From positions 1-64,000 of the forward strand of contig JASANC010003886.1 in NCBI GenBank assembly GCA_030248135.1: a stretch of 64,000 nucleotides of DNA, given 5' to 3'. A program made the translations under genes and the position numbers. Source of the DNA: Theristus sp. LFF4_11 (Eukaryota; Nematoda; Chromadorea; Monhysterida; Xyalidae). This document shows, piece after piece, positions 13,215 to 27,400 of the stretch; position 1 is the stretch's first letter, and each line of letters starts with the position of its first letter. Below the pieces are notes generated by a model, which worked only from the letters and a program-made list of their open reading frames with translations, was not told where the DNA came from and did no database searches.

Positions 13215-14340
13215 TATATGCAAGACTTTCCGGTATTCTTAACTGAGGTGACATGTTCGGCTTCACTTTGCAGCAACAAAAGAACAGCCTCAAGGGGGTA
13301 ACGCAGTGCGGCAGTGGGTCATACACTCATGACATTTTTTGAACTCTCAATTTCACGTGTATGACCCGCATGCCGCACCATGGTACAGGTTTGCAAATGC
13401 ATGCAGGCACAAATTGCTCTGCGTATATGAAAAAAGATCCAATTTTGTATGTTTTCATGCAGTTTTTACAATTGTAGTCTTTGAAAGCTTTTGACAAAGC
13501 GTAAGTGGTTCATCTAAACGTGCATTTAGCGAGCGGTGCTTAGAAACAAGCGAGCTCGGTGACCTGATCAACAACGTTCGTTTGTGTCTGTTCAGCAGAG
13601 TTTTTAGTTTGTCCACATTTTGCTATTTTTAATAAGTTGGTCAGATTTACCGTAAAGTCTAGTATTAAGGCTCCTCCAACTTATAAAACCAAGGTGGGCG
13701 GAGTGTCACACGGCGGGAAACCAAAAAATTCAAAATTTGACTTTGTCAAAATCGTGCCCCTTTTATAAGGTCGTACCTCTATGAGGTCTTTTTTGTTTTG
13801 CTTCATTTTTTGCTGCGTAAACCGTTGAGACGTTTTTATAGTGTGAACAAAGCCAAACAAGTTTGAAATACTGATTTTTAGCAGAAAAAAGTGTTGAAAA
13901 AATGCAAAACGTTATTTTAAATTTCAGGGCGACGTCGTTGGAGAAGATCGATTCAGCGATTAGAACCTCGTTGTCGCGTTTATTATGACTACAATGTCAC
14001 AGAAAAATTAGAATTTATTGAGGAAAAATATTTGAACAGCAAATCACAAGGAATGAGCATTAAAAACATAAACATACCGTATTGTTTGAAATCTGAAGCA
14101 ACTGTGAACAAAAAAGAAAAGGGAACACTTGAAACTAGGTCAAAACCTTATGAACTTTTGTAAATGCCAAATTTTTTAACCCAAAAAAGGATCTTGGCAA
14201 AAAAAAACTTAATTAAATTTTCAAAATCTAAGTATGAAATTACTCTAGGAAACATTTTTGTTCGACTGATGACATACTGAAAAAATAGAAACAAGAAATA
14301 AGTAACCAGTTTTTAGAATTGGTAATTCGTGTCTAGAATG
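13215..14340. other. No gene seen; repeats and a hairpin
   Basis: Holds the 13,306-13,378 inverted repeat and the second copy of the dispersed block (13,650-13,795). The rest is AT-rich without a supported coding region. Confidence 0.5.
13306..13378. repeat. Short inverted repeat (stem about 20 bp, loop about 30)
   Basis: gtgcggcagtgggtcatacac pairs with gtgtatgacccgcatgccgcac, with a small bulge. It could be a tiny palindromic element or a transcribed hairpin; nothing else shows its role. Confidence 0.75.
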
Positions 14341-14816
14341 TACAAGGTAAACCAAAAAGGTTCCAATTTCAAAATGCACTCACTGGCGTGTGCTGAGGTG
14401 TTTCGAGCTGGAACACAATTAGAAAACATTTGGGGTTTTCTGACCAATTTCTTTTTACAGTATGTTGCTCCTATCACTCACTACAAACGTGTATCTGAAA
14501 ACGTGAAAACAGATGTTGTGAAATGCAGAGGAATGATTTAGCTGTAACAGTTACCAAATGATGAATGATGACTCCCCGAGTATTCACAACACAAAAAAAG
14601 ATGAAAAAAGCAATACGCACATACAGTAGCTTGAAAATGCCGAATGACATTTGAACAGTCTTTGATCACCCTGATGTTTCACTTTAGAACAGATGCGAAT
14701 TTATCTTTCCAGATGCAAATTGTTTTTTTTTAATTCACACAATTTGTTACTCTGATATTTTCACCACAGCAGACTGGTTGTTTTCTGCAAGTCTTTGCTG
14801 CCATCATCATGGTTAC

Positions 14817-17113
14817 TAGCAAATTGACCCGTGCCTACGGCACGGTTAGCTGATAACTACAATTATTATTTTTGAGTGGATTTTCGCTTTTTGACCTATG
14901 CCCACGATCCGGACTAAAAATGCATTGCATTTTGATTTTGAGCTGCTTCAACCGACTGTTGTTGATTTACCATAGAAATGAACGTTCATTTTTAAAGAAC
15001 ATCGTATCCGTCGATGCTTCTACTTTTTGAAAATCATAGCATTTCAGTTTTTTTAAAACAGTGTTTTTTTTCAAGTATGTGATTTTGCTGAGTTTATTGC
15101 TGTCGATTCAATCGTAACCTGATTTAGTCACCGTATCAATTATTACTATGTGATTTGGTTAATGCTGTTTCAGCATCATTCAGAGCCACAGATACTATTT
15201 TTCAACTTGCCATCATTTTGATGAGAACCGCTGTTTTTTAATTCAGCGTAAATATTCTTTGATCTGCAAGCAACAGTAGCAACACAATCATAACTGCATT
15301 GCCATTCAAAATATGAAAAACAATCTTTTTTAATTAGCAACAAACAACTGCCATTTAAAGTATCAAGATAAACTCTGATTTGTTACCTTCTTCAATATCG
15401 CTTAATTGTAGTTTCATTCTTTTTGTATTCCACTGTCATTCCCGTTTAAAGTATCAAAAATGTTCTTTGATCAGCGACAATTAACAGCCATTCCCTCAAA
15501 ATATCAAAAATCAATCTTGTTTTGTTAGCTTTTCCATGTCGTCAAATGTCGTTCAACTACCATTCCTGATCAAAAAAATTAAAAAAAACGTCGTTTGATC
15601 TGGAATAATCAACCGATACCGGTTTAAAATATTAAAAAAACTAAAAGCAATCTGTTTTAGTCAGCTGCATTTCGCTTTCATTTCTGTTCAGTATAACAAA
15701 AACAATCTTGTATTATGATCAGCAAAAACTATCATGTTCAAAATCTTTTTGAAATCCCGTTCAAAATCAGCAGCAATCTTTCAATCTTTTTAGTCAGTTT
15801 CATTTCACTGTCATGACCGTTAAAAGTATAATAAAATAATCTTTGATCAGCAACACTCAAATGCTATTCCCGTACTTTTTAGTCAGTTTCATTTCACTGT
15901 CATGACCGGTAAAAGTATAATAAAATAATCTTTGATCAGCAACACTCAAATGCTATTCCCGTTCAAAATATTAAAAAAATCATTCCCGTTTAAGGTATCA
16001 AAAAACAATCTTTTGATGATGAGCGAAAATTATTAGTCATTCACGCTCAAAGCATCAAAATCAATCTTTGCTATTCCTGTTCAAAAAAAATTAAAAAACA
16101 TGTCGTTTGATCAGCAACAATCAGCTGATACCGGTTTAAAATATTTAAAAAAAATTGAAAGCAACCTGGTTCAGTCAGCTGCATTTCGCTGTCATTTCTG
16201 TTCAGTATAATAAAAACAATCTTGTATGATCAGCAACAGCTATCCCGTTCAAAAAGCAATTTTTAAGCTTCTTAGTGAGTTGCATTTTACTGTTATGACG
16301 GTTAAAAGTATGATAAAACAATTTTTGATCAGCAACACCCAACTGCTTCGTTCAAAATTCCCGTCCAATATATTTAAAAAAACCTCTTCTGATTAGAATC
16401 ATTCAACTGTTACTCTCGTTAAAAAATTTATCGATTTTATGTGGACCGTTCCACTGCTTCGCCGTCGATCATGGCCACATCTTTGTTGATGCTGCAATCT
16501 ATATCTTGTGGAACTACAGTCTATTTTTTGTTCAGAAACAATCAATTACTTTTGGTAAGCTTTTGTAATTCGATTGAAGTTCTATCTTTTCGTGTAAAGG
16601 AGGCGGCGTAATGTTGAATGATGTGTGGAAAAGCCGCACAGCTGATAAGATGTGTCGCGCCCGAACGTAGTTCGAATACTATATAAAATAAAATTATTTA
16701 GTAAGGAAAGATTCTGATTAGCTTTTTCCTCAATTTTTTTTGCACGAATCTGCCGATAGAATACGTTAAGTTTTGATGATTTCAAATTGCCGCACAGCCA
16801 TAAAATTTTTTCTCTATCTTTGCGTGCAAACGCATATCGATTGGGGCCCGTTTAATAAGAAAGATAATAGATGGCAAACAGCAGCAACAGCCAAATCAAA
16901 GTGGTCGATTGTTTTCATTGCATAAGAATGATGATGATTAGGACTTTTACAGAACATAGAGAGTAAAAAATTCTCTTAAATAAAAAATGGAGTGCAGCTA
17001 GAGATGATGATAGATATATGGCAAATTCAGAATAGCTTGGCGCCAATTCAAATCGACAAAAATTGACACGCTAAGACACACAGACACACGGTCTTCCTGT
17101 TTTAGTATTATAG
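14817..17113. mobile_element. Helentron-like nonautonomous element (2.3 kb)
   Basis: Its limits are fixed by the MITE it interrupts. It starts CTAGCAAATTGACCCGTGC with a small hairpin (gtgcc-tac-ggcac) and ends ttttagtattatagat. A relative occupies 62,389-63,608 and a third, inverted, starts at 63,609. A short 5' stem, a core of tandem repeats and a TATAGAT end without target duplication resemble DINE-1/Helentron elements; that class call is inference. No Rep/helicase gene is present. Confidence 0.5.
15240..16400. repeat. Degenerate minisatellite core (units of roughly 60-80 bp)
   Basis: Repeated variants of tttgatcagcaacaa, then tcaactgccattcccgtt, then caaaatatcaaaaacaatc run through the core of the element. 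One unit pair (15,790-15,860 and 15,877-15,960) is almost identical. The same core occurs at 62,750-63,240. Confidence 0.75.
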
Positions 17114-17421
17114 ATTTGTGCCATCAAGTCTGGTCTGCCAATTGGTGGAAACGTGCGAATAACTTTTCCACAATTTCGTACAAAATCCAATTTGACCCCG
17201 CGTGATGATACATCAGTTCGGAAGTCCGTTTATGAGCAATGAATGAGCAATAAACGTCAAAAACTGCTATTATTGAAAATTACATTGTAAAAACGAAACC
17301 GAAACGTGTGTGTAAGCCAAAAAATTTTGATCACAAAAAAACTCCTAAAATGTTCTAACAGTGTTTCAAATTTTAAGTCATAAGCCAAGTTAAGCCAGCA
17401 CAAGCCAATGAAAGCATTTGT

Positions 17422-18165
17422 TCACCCTGACATAAAGAAGTCTGGCGGAATTTTTTCTTTGGCATAGTTTGCAACTTTGGTATTACACATGTTGCTGCAG
17501 GACAACGAGTAAATTTTGAAAACGCGCGTTGGTCCAGGGTCACTCATATAATGCGTGATGCGCTGTCCGCTCGCTCGCTCATCCGCATGGTCCGTGCTGG
17601 TGAAAATTAGCCGGGCTACAATCGTCGGAGCGTAATCGAACGGGCCGAAATTCTTCGGTCTGCATTGTGCGGGCCGCAATAGTATATCAAGCGTGCAAAT
17701 TGATAATACCTGGTTGACTGTTGATGGCAAGCAAGCTGAATAGTGGTCCAACTAGTCCAATGAGCCAGCATCCGATTCCGCATTTCCTTTTGGATTTGTA
17801 TGCGCAGAGACCAGTGTTGTTGTGAGTATGGCTTGCTTGAAACTGTTTGTCCAGGGGTTGTAGAATCATGTCACAAACACTCAGTCGAAGATGCCGTCGA
17901 CTGTTAAAAAATTATGAGCGAGCAATGAGTTTTCAAGAGTCGTTGACTGTTTCAAAATTACACCACAAAATGTTGCATACCGGGTGAGCTGCAAGTTTTC
18001 CAAAACTCGGCCGCGGTGTAAATGCGTTACGGTCTGCTTCACTTGAATGCTAAGCGTGCTTCCACGTCTCATCCGTTTCGTCACAGTTCTACAATCTTCT
18101 TTGCGAGTGAACAACGTCAGCTGACAGCATAAGATTTCTAACCCACTGAAATAAAACCAGAACAC
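17422..18165 (-). CDS. Possible exons of an unrecognised gene
   Basis: Two minus-strand open stretches may be exons. One (about 17,990-18,140) follows a good 3' splice site (ttttatttcag) and ends near a GTATGC donor; it reads LEILCCQLTLFTRKEDC and onward. The other (about 17,430-17,700) includes QCRPKNFGPFDYAPTIVAR. They lie downstream of the exon at 18,717-19,321 on the same strand and might belong to that gene, but I could not join them in phase. No family recognised; they may be chance. Confidence 0.2.
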
Positions 18166-18716
18166 CCATGCATTTGTGCAGTTCAGACAGTACTGCCAAA
18201 TGATTCATCAAATCTCGACGCCAATCAAGCTACCGGAGTTCAATATGATGGTGTGGTATCTAAGTTTGGGTTTCTCGTATCGGTGTAGGAGCTGCAAATT
18301 AAAAAAGCAACAACTTCAAACCGTCCTGTGATCGCAGGTCTGATGCCACGTACAACTGCCTCGGTTAAACCGCCATTGCGTAGTGATCGACACGACTGCA
18401 ACCACTGACAAATCTGCAGTTATTCGTAACCGATCATGTTTCGGTAAATTTCGAAAACGGTAATTTTCCTTGTTTTCGTGAGCAACCAACACGCTAATAA
18501 ATGTTGTGGAAACAAATACAACACAGACGTCTTTCCTGCATTTGCATGGTTATCTGCACGAACACGCCGCCCTCCATTGTATTATTGGTACCATTCAAGT
18601 ACTACCAAATTCAAGTACTACCATACTACCAAATCGTAGCTCACGAACATTCAAGAGTCGGCGTTCTTAGGTAAGTGATTACGGCTGCTGAGCTGGGCGG
18701 TGCGCTGCGATAACTT

Positions 18717-19321
18717 ACCGGTTGACAGTGCTCTTCCCATGGCAATGTGAAACACTGGTCGACGGTGTAGACGCCTGCGGTGACGTCCAGCGAGAGCGCC
18801 TGTACGAAGCCTGTGCGACCACGGCACTCACTGCCGCTGTGGCCTTTCGTTTGTACACGTGACGTCAGCACTGGTGACGCTCGTACTCGTCGCAGAAAGG
18901 TGACCGACTTCAATCGTCTTCTGTTCGACCCGTCTGCAGACTGAATGATGCGTTGTCTCGGCTGCTGTCTTTGCCGTCTGACTTTATTGGCACGCTGCAG
19001 TTTCACTGGTCGGTCACGCTGAGCTCGTTGAACACCTCGAAGTCGCTTTTCGCTCAGCATTTGGTTTTTCAATCGAAGACGTTCCACAAAATGCTGATGA
19101 CCAACATCTTGTTGCCGTCGTTGCAGTGCTGGAAACGTGCCGTGCGGACTGACAGCTGGTGACGCCTGCTGACGCTTCAGAATGGCGAGCAGCAACTGAT
19201 GGCGTTCCAACACTGACAAATGTTTTGCCACCGTTTTGCCAACAGCGTGTCTGCAGCAAACGAGAGACAGAATATGTAGTACAAGCACTGCGCGGTAGAC
19301 ACTCTCAATTGCCATGGTCAC
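18717..19321 (-). CDS. Candidate secreted protein, first exon
   Basis: The reading frame starts at 19,321 (or Met3) with MTMAIESVYRAVLVLHILSL, a typical signal peptide, then a long Arg/Gln-rich basic stretch with several dibasic sites, then a short Cys-containing segment (SECRGRTGFVQ, DQCFTLPWEEHCQP). It ends in phase 0 at a consensus donor, CCG|GTAAGT at 18,716, which argues that it is a real exon rather than chance. A pre-pro layout with basic cleavage sites followed by a cysteine-bearing C-terminal part would suit a secreted growth factor or peptide precursor, but I recognise no family. The next exon was not securely found. Confidence 0.4.
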
Positions 19322-19329
19322 ACCAGCAG

Positions 19330-21400
19330 CAGCATGGCAAAATTTTTTGTCTTCGTTGCCTTTGGCATTTCTTGAGTGCAGCTCACGGACAGTTGCGGTG
19401 CATCGATTTCGTACATCCTAGACAAACAAAGACTACATATCATGTATCAACAAAAAATTTTTTTATTAATAGATTGGATGTGTGGAAGTTGCGTTTTGAT
19501 GTCAAAATGGTCAAGCAATAACAAACGCATCAATCATTTATTAATACGCACCAAAGCTGCGTTTGCGACTGTAAGGATATTTACGCCATGTCGTTTAACT
19601 GATTTATGGTGTTGATCCTTTGTGTAACGCGCATATTTACGTCAATAACCGAACCTGCCATAGCACACTTTGTAAATACATTTTGAACTGCTGATAATTC
19701 CACAACTGATTCGCCTTTTTAATTTCTCAGTCTTTCCACATCCATCGATATGCATTCCATGTTCGTGGTGTGCGGAAATTCCTGCCATGGGTGGACGGCC
19801 AATGTCGATTTTCTACCGTCACCACCCGTTAATAATTCCCGCGAAAAGCAATTTGAAGTATGCTGTCGCACCTACCAAAAAGCAATTAGAAGTATGCTGT
19901 CGCACCTGAACTTTTGCTCACCTTCTTTTGGCTGAGGTTGAGTCAAGAGTTCAGGCTCAATAGCAATGCTTCGTTACGCAAGCGTAAAATCGGGTGCGTG
20001 GTGGCTGTTGAAATTCGATGTATGACTCCCGGTGATAAGTGCACTGTGTGCTTGCTTTCTACCAACCGAGTGGTCATAGCATCAAACGTGCAACGCCTGG
20101 CTTTCGTTGCTGTGCATTCAGCTCTCTGTGGCTCGGTGCACTCAGCAACGCAGCCAAGTAGACTGTGATACAGACTATGAAGGCAGAGCCACACTGTATC
20201 ACCAATCAACTCGACCGCATCGCTGAACAGGCTGACCAATGTTGTCGTCGTCGTCAGTGCCGCTTTCAGCGAGCTAAGGAAGTGCCAATGAGACCGTGCG
20301 TGTTGGCATTGGCAGGCTTACTTAACCCGAGGCCAGCAGCACAGTAGGCAGGTTAACTGTGATATAGCCATCCGAGGGCACTACATCACCAGCTAACCCA
20401 CCCGCCGTGGTTTCGCCGATTGCCACAAATTTCACTTCGAATCAGAATCGACGTGGACCAGCGACCAGACCGAACTGAGTGTAATCTCTAGTCATGATTT
20501 CATTGGGACAACAGCCGACATGACTCACGAGATACACCCAGAACGGTAATGGACGGGAAACATTTGGAGAAAGACACAGCACATTTTTTATCAGAACTAA
20601 TGAATTCGAACAGAAAACGGCTCGTATTTATACGATTTTTGTGTTGACAGCTCAACGGTTCCAAGCGAGGGGCGGAGAGCAATTATGGCGCACCGTGCGT
20701 GCAACAGCACACAGAATATGGGCGTCGGTATTTGTAATTGCGTCACATGCTGCGAGTGGAGTGGAGACGCAATATGAATTACGCTGGCATTTACACTGTG
20801 AGACTGTCTGTGCTGGACAGCTGATGCAACCAGCGAAACGTAACCCACGACAACCAAGAATAATACCAGGAGGCTCAATGCGCTTCTTGTGCAACATTGA
20901 ACTGATCGCTTGGGAAACTTGTAATTGCACTGTTGCTTTGTGTGTCGTTGCCGTCTCGCCTGCGGGCACGTAAAACCGTTACGAAATATATAGTCATATA
21001 GTGCTAATAACTGAGCCAAATCATTCGTATTGATGAAACACAGTCAAGACGAGCCAAAAACGGCTTTCTGCAATGTTCAGCCACCAACTCCAACGTGCAT
21101 GCATCCAAGATTTTTTCAACATGATACCAAAGCACAACGTTAAGAAATTGACTTCACTAATCAGTTTCATTTCATATCAACAAAGAAACCCACACACATT
21201 TCCGATTTGCTCACACACATGCTGTTGATATACAGCAAAATATGTCATATTTTGAACATGTGAAAGAAAGCTGGATGGAACTGTAAATAGGTGAACTGAA
21301 GATCCAACAAACAGTATCACAGTATGCAAGTGGCACAAAACGCATGTTGTAACGTTTATGACCATCATAACTGGACGCAGTTTTACTGGACACACCTGAT
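19330..21400. other. Intergenic stretch, no supported gene
   Basis: Several open frames (for example 19,943-20,239 and 20,597-21,019 on the minus strand) overlap on both strands and none shows a known family or a coherent splice pattern. It lies between the candidate secreted protein and the TECPR1-like 3' end. Confidence 0.5.
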
Positions 21401-21419
21401 GCTGCCGCGACAACCCCGA

Positions 21420-24400
21420 TCACAATGCCGCGATTTGTTTCCACGGCGCCGACACCCCAAATGCCCACTGAAGCAAGCCATCTTCCACCGGTGAATACGC
21501 CAGCGCGCCATTTACAACGCCAACGCTTGGCTCCTCCAACCAATAATGCCGAAATGTTACTCGAAAACAGTGCAAACCGCAACTTTTAGCTCGTTGCAAA
21601 AAAACGCACAGCCACCTGGATGCGCACAAGCGCCCAGAGCTCGCTCGGTCGATCACGGCGTCTTGTGACGGCGACATTGATGACGTCACTGTAGACGTAG
21701 CTCCACTGCGAGCCCTCTGGCTGAGCCTCTGTGACGCCCAGCCGATTGTACAGCTCGTCATTCTCAGTGATCGCCCAGACGCTCGTCTGCGACGCAGTCA
21801 ACCTGCGAAACACGTGCCGAGCCGCTGGTGTCGTCGAGTCGCACGCAATCTCACGCCAGCCTGCATTTCGCAGTGCTGCTTATTGTTGTTCACGACTTAC
21901 ACTGTGCATCTGGTGGCGTCTCACACAAGGCTGCAGTGAATTACAGTGAGCACAATGTGTTCGTTCATTACCAGTGAGCAGCATGTTCGCCCAGGAACGA
22001 GCGTATCGCACGTAGCAGTTGCCAGCCGTGTCCACAGCCCACAGTTTGCACTCGCTCACGGCACACACGTCTCTCAGTGCAATGCTCGACTCAAGCAGAG
22101 TCCAGCCGGAACTACAGCTCTGCTCGGCATCGGCACCACCCAGTCGACTCCAAAGCAGCTCCCCGTTCACAGTGAGCGCCCAGAGCACTGACTCTGTTGA
22201 TGTGCTGCTTGGTGCCAGCTGCACGCAACAGTTTCATTGACGCAACACGTCGCTGTGTATGTACTATGTGCCGTGCGCAGAGAAACCAAAACGGAACCAA
22301 CAGAAATTGTGCGAATTTTCGCGATGCACGGCACGGACACCCAGGGCGAGGGCAGCCGGAAGCGGCGTTGCCTTGCCCAGCATCGTCGGCGGACAGAGGC
22401 GCGTGCGCCGCGCTTCAGTGAATCGAACGACTGCATTCGCTCTGCAACAACAGTGCCCTGCCGACAAAGTGAACGCTCAGCTTACTATGCAGCTGCAAAC
22501 GTGCCAATGACATTGATACCCGCAAATGAATTGATCGCATACAGCCAGCCGTCTGCGTCGGTGTCTGCCGTGCGTTGAATGTGCCAGTCGTCCAGCCACA
22601 CCCACGACGCCCCCGGCAATCGCACCTGCACACAGTGCGTGCAATACACCCGCGCACACCAAGCACACCTGTGCCGCATCTCTCACATTTTCTCTGCTTT
22701 TCATCTTAGTCCCTGTCTCGTCTGACCACGCGTAATACTTGGACGACATCAGCCCGGGAAACGTGATGTAACCGCGGAAAGTGCTCCATCGCTGGTTCTC
22801 ACAGACAATTTCGGTTACGACGTCTTCCTGGTGACCACAGTGATCATGGTGGCTCGCTGAACAAGAAATACAAATTTGGCACAACGGTCGCTCAGCACAG
22901 TGCAGCTTAGTTTTCTTCCAGGTCTTGACACAAACTAAACATGGACACGTTTGGGTGTTACATTTGAAAAGGTAAAATCCAACAGCTGCAAGAAGTAAAA
23001 CCACGTTATCACGTGTGGGTAAGGCGAAAGGAATTGGTTTTTGACACGATCACCTTGAACGGAGTGTTGCTGATGAGTGCAGTCGAGCGTGTCCAGCAGC
23101 TCGAACGCGTTGTCGAGCATCCAGATGCGCCCGTCACTTCCAACGGCACAGAGCACCCCTGGCGCAACGGCGATACAGCCAAAATGGCCGGGCGCCAAAC
23201 GCAGCCAACGTAACGCGGCCGTTGCGGCACTTTGATCGGAGGGCGTCGATGACGTTGGCCGCCACAAGCACACGTACACTTGCTGCTGCTCTGTCAGCGC
23301 GTACACCAACTCGTTTCTGCAGCAAAGCTTCTCTTGCAAAGTCACACTGCAACTTTGAACAAATGCGTCATTCGTGAACGAATGGGCACCACCGTTGTTT
23401 GTTTGTGTTTCACTTGAACAGTGCGATTGGGTTCAATTCCATTTCCAGAGAACCCAAATAAAATTTCAGTTGAAATATTAGTGAGGCGAGCATTTTGTGC
23501 GATCAACGGCACAGCAGAACATGCACCTGAGTGTGTGCTGTGCATGCAGTCCGTGTGCACGAATCATCTGCGTGCACAACGCTCGCTGCACCACAGCGTC
23601 CACTCGGTCACGCTCACGCTCGCACGTGAAACTCATTCGAAACGGGCGTCTCAGATTGGCCATGCCGGGCGTCAGCAGACTCAGCGTGTAGCGGCCGCTC
23701 GCATTGTGAAACGACGGCAGCGCACAGCAGAGCGAGCTGAGCGAGAAGCGAATGGCGCTGCGACGCCGCTCGCTGGCAAAGTCGACGGTGATCGTGCCTT
23801 GCGAGACGCTCACCACGGCCGACTGCCAGTGCTTGTCGCTCGCTGTGCGCACCTGCAGCACACACAACTCAGGACACTCGGTTGACGGCAACAGCAAACA
23901 CGTGCTCTTTCACTTTGCCGTTTTCCACAAATCCATTATCGTATCGATTAAACTTTGACTCTTTTGATGTTGGCCATCGAACAAACAATTCACTGAGTTA
24001 ACTTGATAAAAATAAGACAGCCACCAAGCAACCTGACACGAGATTCGCGGCGGATCGTCAAGGTCGTCCGTTTCGTCTTTGTGTTGCGCGTGTTTGTGTT
24101 TCTGGCCAGCTGGCTCACCGTGCTGATCAATTGCTTTGAAATCACCGAACGCAGCGTCGATACAAGCACTGTGGTCTTGCAACGAATAGAGAATACGATT
24201 GCGCCACTCGGAGCGCAGGTCGAGCAGTCGCTGATAGTGCGCAGGCACGGCAGCACACAGCACACGCCCGTCGTTGCACTCGAGCCAATGTGCAGGCACA
24301 CTGGCACCCGGTGAGCGCAGCCACGCGCCACAGGACACCTGTGCAAACACGCAAGCATTAAGACACGCAATCTTGATGTTTTGAAAAAAAACTGAAGCGC

Positions 24401-27400
24401 GGTGCAGCAGCTGATCAGTGCATTCAAGTAGACACCCAACTGGTGATCCTCAGCATTTCGGTCTGACCAACATCAGATGCCTCAAAGGGTGGTCGTAAAA
24501 CCGGTTTGGAACACCAAACTGCATGCGAAACAAGACTGGACAAAGCTCGAAGGAGAACAATGGCGACCGACCGCAAGCCAAGAAGGCGGTGCAAGAACGA
24601 GCGCCTCCGTGGATGCGCGCTCATCCTCGCACGTCTCCTCGTGTTGTGACGCCCGTTCAGCTGCTCTTTGCTCTTCGAGTCGTCGAGCTTCGTGCGCCTT
24701 TCTTGCAGCAATCACGAGTGGATGCTCACAATCTGACACGAACAAAGTTACAGTGCATTGCAGTAAGATCAACGTGCGTCGTAGACTTCAATTCTCCGAA
24801 TGGAGTGCTTTATCACTCAGCTCAAATGGCTGACCTTCTTCGATTGCGCGCACCGCCGTTGTTTGCGCCTCGTTTTCCGATTCAGACTGCAAAGCACAGA
24901 AACAATGCGAACTGACTGAAGTGGAACGCAAGCGCACCAGTGAACGGACGCCTTGCCTGCGGGGTGCCGCTGTCGGCGCAGCAGCGCGTGCTCAACAGGC
25001 GTTGCCACGTGCGCCCCATCGGCTCGTCAGCAGTGACGCCCGAACGAACGTAAATTTGCCCATCTTCGCGTCCGATACAAAACACCTGCAGGAAACAAAA
25101 CAACGTGAACAAATAATCATTTGTGCCGTTTTTCAAATGCTACACAAGTACTAGAATGCTGTCAGGTGTTTTTCTGAGCAGTCAACACAATGCAACAACG
25201 AAATGCGAGTACGAACCTGTCCATGCGCACCAACATCGACTCTGCACATTTCTGTTGACATTGCCACCCATGATGTTGGTGTGCAGGTGTGCGCGAACTG
25301 CTCCAATGAGTGGGCGTTGTTCGCGTGCGTCCACAACTGAAACAAGCAGCAACACAGCAGTGCACACGGATGCACGTTCGTGTCACTCACCGTGCCATCG
25401 ACGGTCACCAGCCAGAACATGTGCATGCCGAACGCAACATTCAAGACAGGCAGTGCATTCGGCGTGCACAGGCGCCGCCACGAGTCACCCTTTGCCTTTG
25501 TCGCAACAATGCCTGCGCCACAAACGACAACATGCGTTTCGTAGAGCGACATTCGTTCGCTTGATTTAGTTCAGTTCACTTTTATCCGCAAGCGAACTGA
25601 CCAATCCTTGCAAACAATCGACCATCCCAAGTGAGCACACACAGCTCGCCGGTGTCAACGCTGCAAGCAACCTGCGTCAATTCATCGCTCTCACTGCCGT
25701 CTTCTGTAAAAGAAACCAATTTCAAATGAATAGAACAAACACAAAACAAAGAGTGTCAGATTTGCGTAAGTCTTCTTAAACGCCAGTGAACCTTCAGCAT
25801 CAAAAGGAACGTATGCCCAGCTGGTCCCCTCGGGTGCCTCAGGCGACAGTCCCTCTCTGAACCAAAGACGTCCATCGCGACTGAGCGCCCAAACGGCAAC
25901 ACGGTACGATTGGTGCTCGCTCAACATGCCGAAACGACCAATGGACAGGTCGACTAGGTGAAGGCCATGTGGACGTTGCAGCTGAAACGGACGCTCTGCT
26001 ACAAAGAAACTGATTTGAAACTGAGTAAACAGGAAGATCACGGTGACGGGTGCACACACGCACCTGCACCCATTTGTCCGTGGCCGTATACCTGCGCACA
26101 CGCACCCAGCGGCGTCTTCGAACAAACGCCTTTTTGTAATACATTCGCCTGTAGTCGCTGCTGTTGAAGTTGAACGCATACTGCCAGCCCTGGAACAACT
26201 TCAGTTGCATCTGGTGACGTGCTCAACGTCAAGTGAAACTGAGCAGCAGTTACGAATAGCGGTGAAAGAGCACGCAAGGCGGGGCCTGCCAGACCATTTT
26301 GTCAGCATAGTGCAGATTGGAGTCGGCCATCCATGGGTGTTGCCAGCTCCAGCCGGGCGACGGCAGTGAGAATGCCTCCCGCGGCTGATACCTCTCTCCA
26401 TCGACATCCGACCAAGCCGCTCGATCGGTCGGCAGGGTGCGGCTGCTGAAGCCAAACAGCGGATACCAGCGCTGCAATCGTAATGCTCATCATGCATCGC
26501 AACACGTACACACACACTGACGTCTTCAACACCCAAACTGCTGCATTTATCCACACCGCCGCTTTCAAATCTGATGTGTTGGAATTTTTTGCACCTTCCT
26601 GTTTGCTGTGCTGTACGAAAGTTACAAAAAGTCAGAACGTTACAAAGTACCTGGTAACAAATAGCTGGCAGCAAACAAAAGCATGTGTGAATGAGGAAGC
26701 GCCACCTGGTTCTCGTACGTGCTTTCGTGGACACGAATGGGCAGCTGCATGCTGTGCACGCACAGGTACGGGCGTCCGTCGGCACCGAGCGCCCACGCGT
26801 AGCAACCGGCTGTCGCCAACCGTCGCAACGGACACGCCTGCGCGCAGGATGCTCACAAAGTTGCACACTCCACACTCAGCAATGCACACGCCACGAGTTT
26901 GCGATCCAACACGTGCTTCTTGTTATTTCTCTCTGCTCGTGCGGGGAAAGGAAAATGCGGAGACACAAAATCGTGGTACAAACACAACAAACGCAGGCAA
27001 TCAGAAAGTTCTCTCAGGATTTTTTGTTACTTCGTCAGAAACTATACACGCCAGTCGAGATTCGTTTTGCTTGTGTCTGGGAATTGTGAACGAATGTTTC
27101 AGTTTCGTCAATCAGGTCGATGAATTGTTCATTCTTTTTGCGTTCGTTGACTTCCTCAACTCATAAATGATGTTCATCGTGTTGTTCGTGTCATGAAAAT
27201 GCGTGATAATTTTGAATGTCTCATACGTGATATTATCGGTCGGAACTGTTCTGATCTGATACCTCAGCATTATTCGACGTTAACGCTTGTTAAACTTGAA
27301 AACGTTAAAACTTTGAATCCGAAACCCGAACACTGATTCATTAAGCAGTCACTTCAATGCGCCCAATTGGAAAGCAACAAGCGCGAATGCGTGGTTCGCT

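Larger units (their letters stand above)
14343..17429. mobile_element. Mariner-type MITE, copy 2, inverted and split by another element
   Basis: The ends (aaggtaaaccaaaaaggttcc at left, gcatttgttcaccctg at right) match copy 1. Internal blocks appear in reverse orientation: the ccatcatcatggtta block at 14,800 and the gtttatgagcaatga block at 17,229 are reverse complements of copy 1 around 12,660 and 12,515. The middle is interrupted at 14,816 by a 2.3-kb element and resumes at 17,114, so the split order is clear: MITE first, second element later. Confidence 0.75.

Noticed and set aside
20597..21019. 140-codon minus frame with a hydrophobic stretch
   Set aside because: Overlaps equally long frames on the other strand, no splice logic or family likeness.
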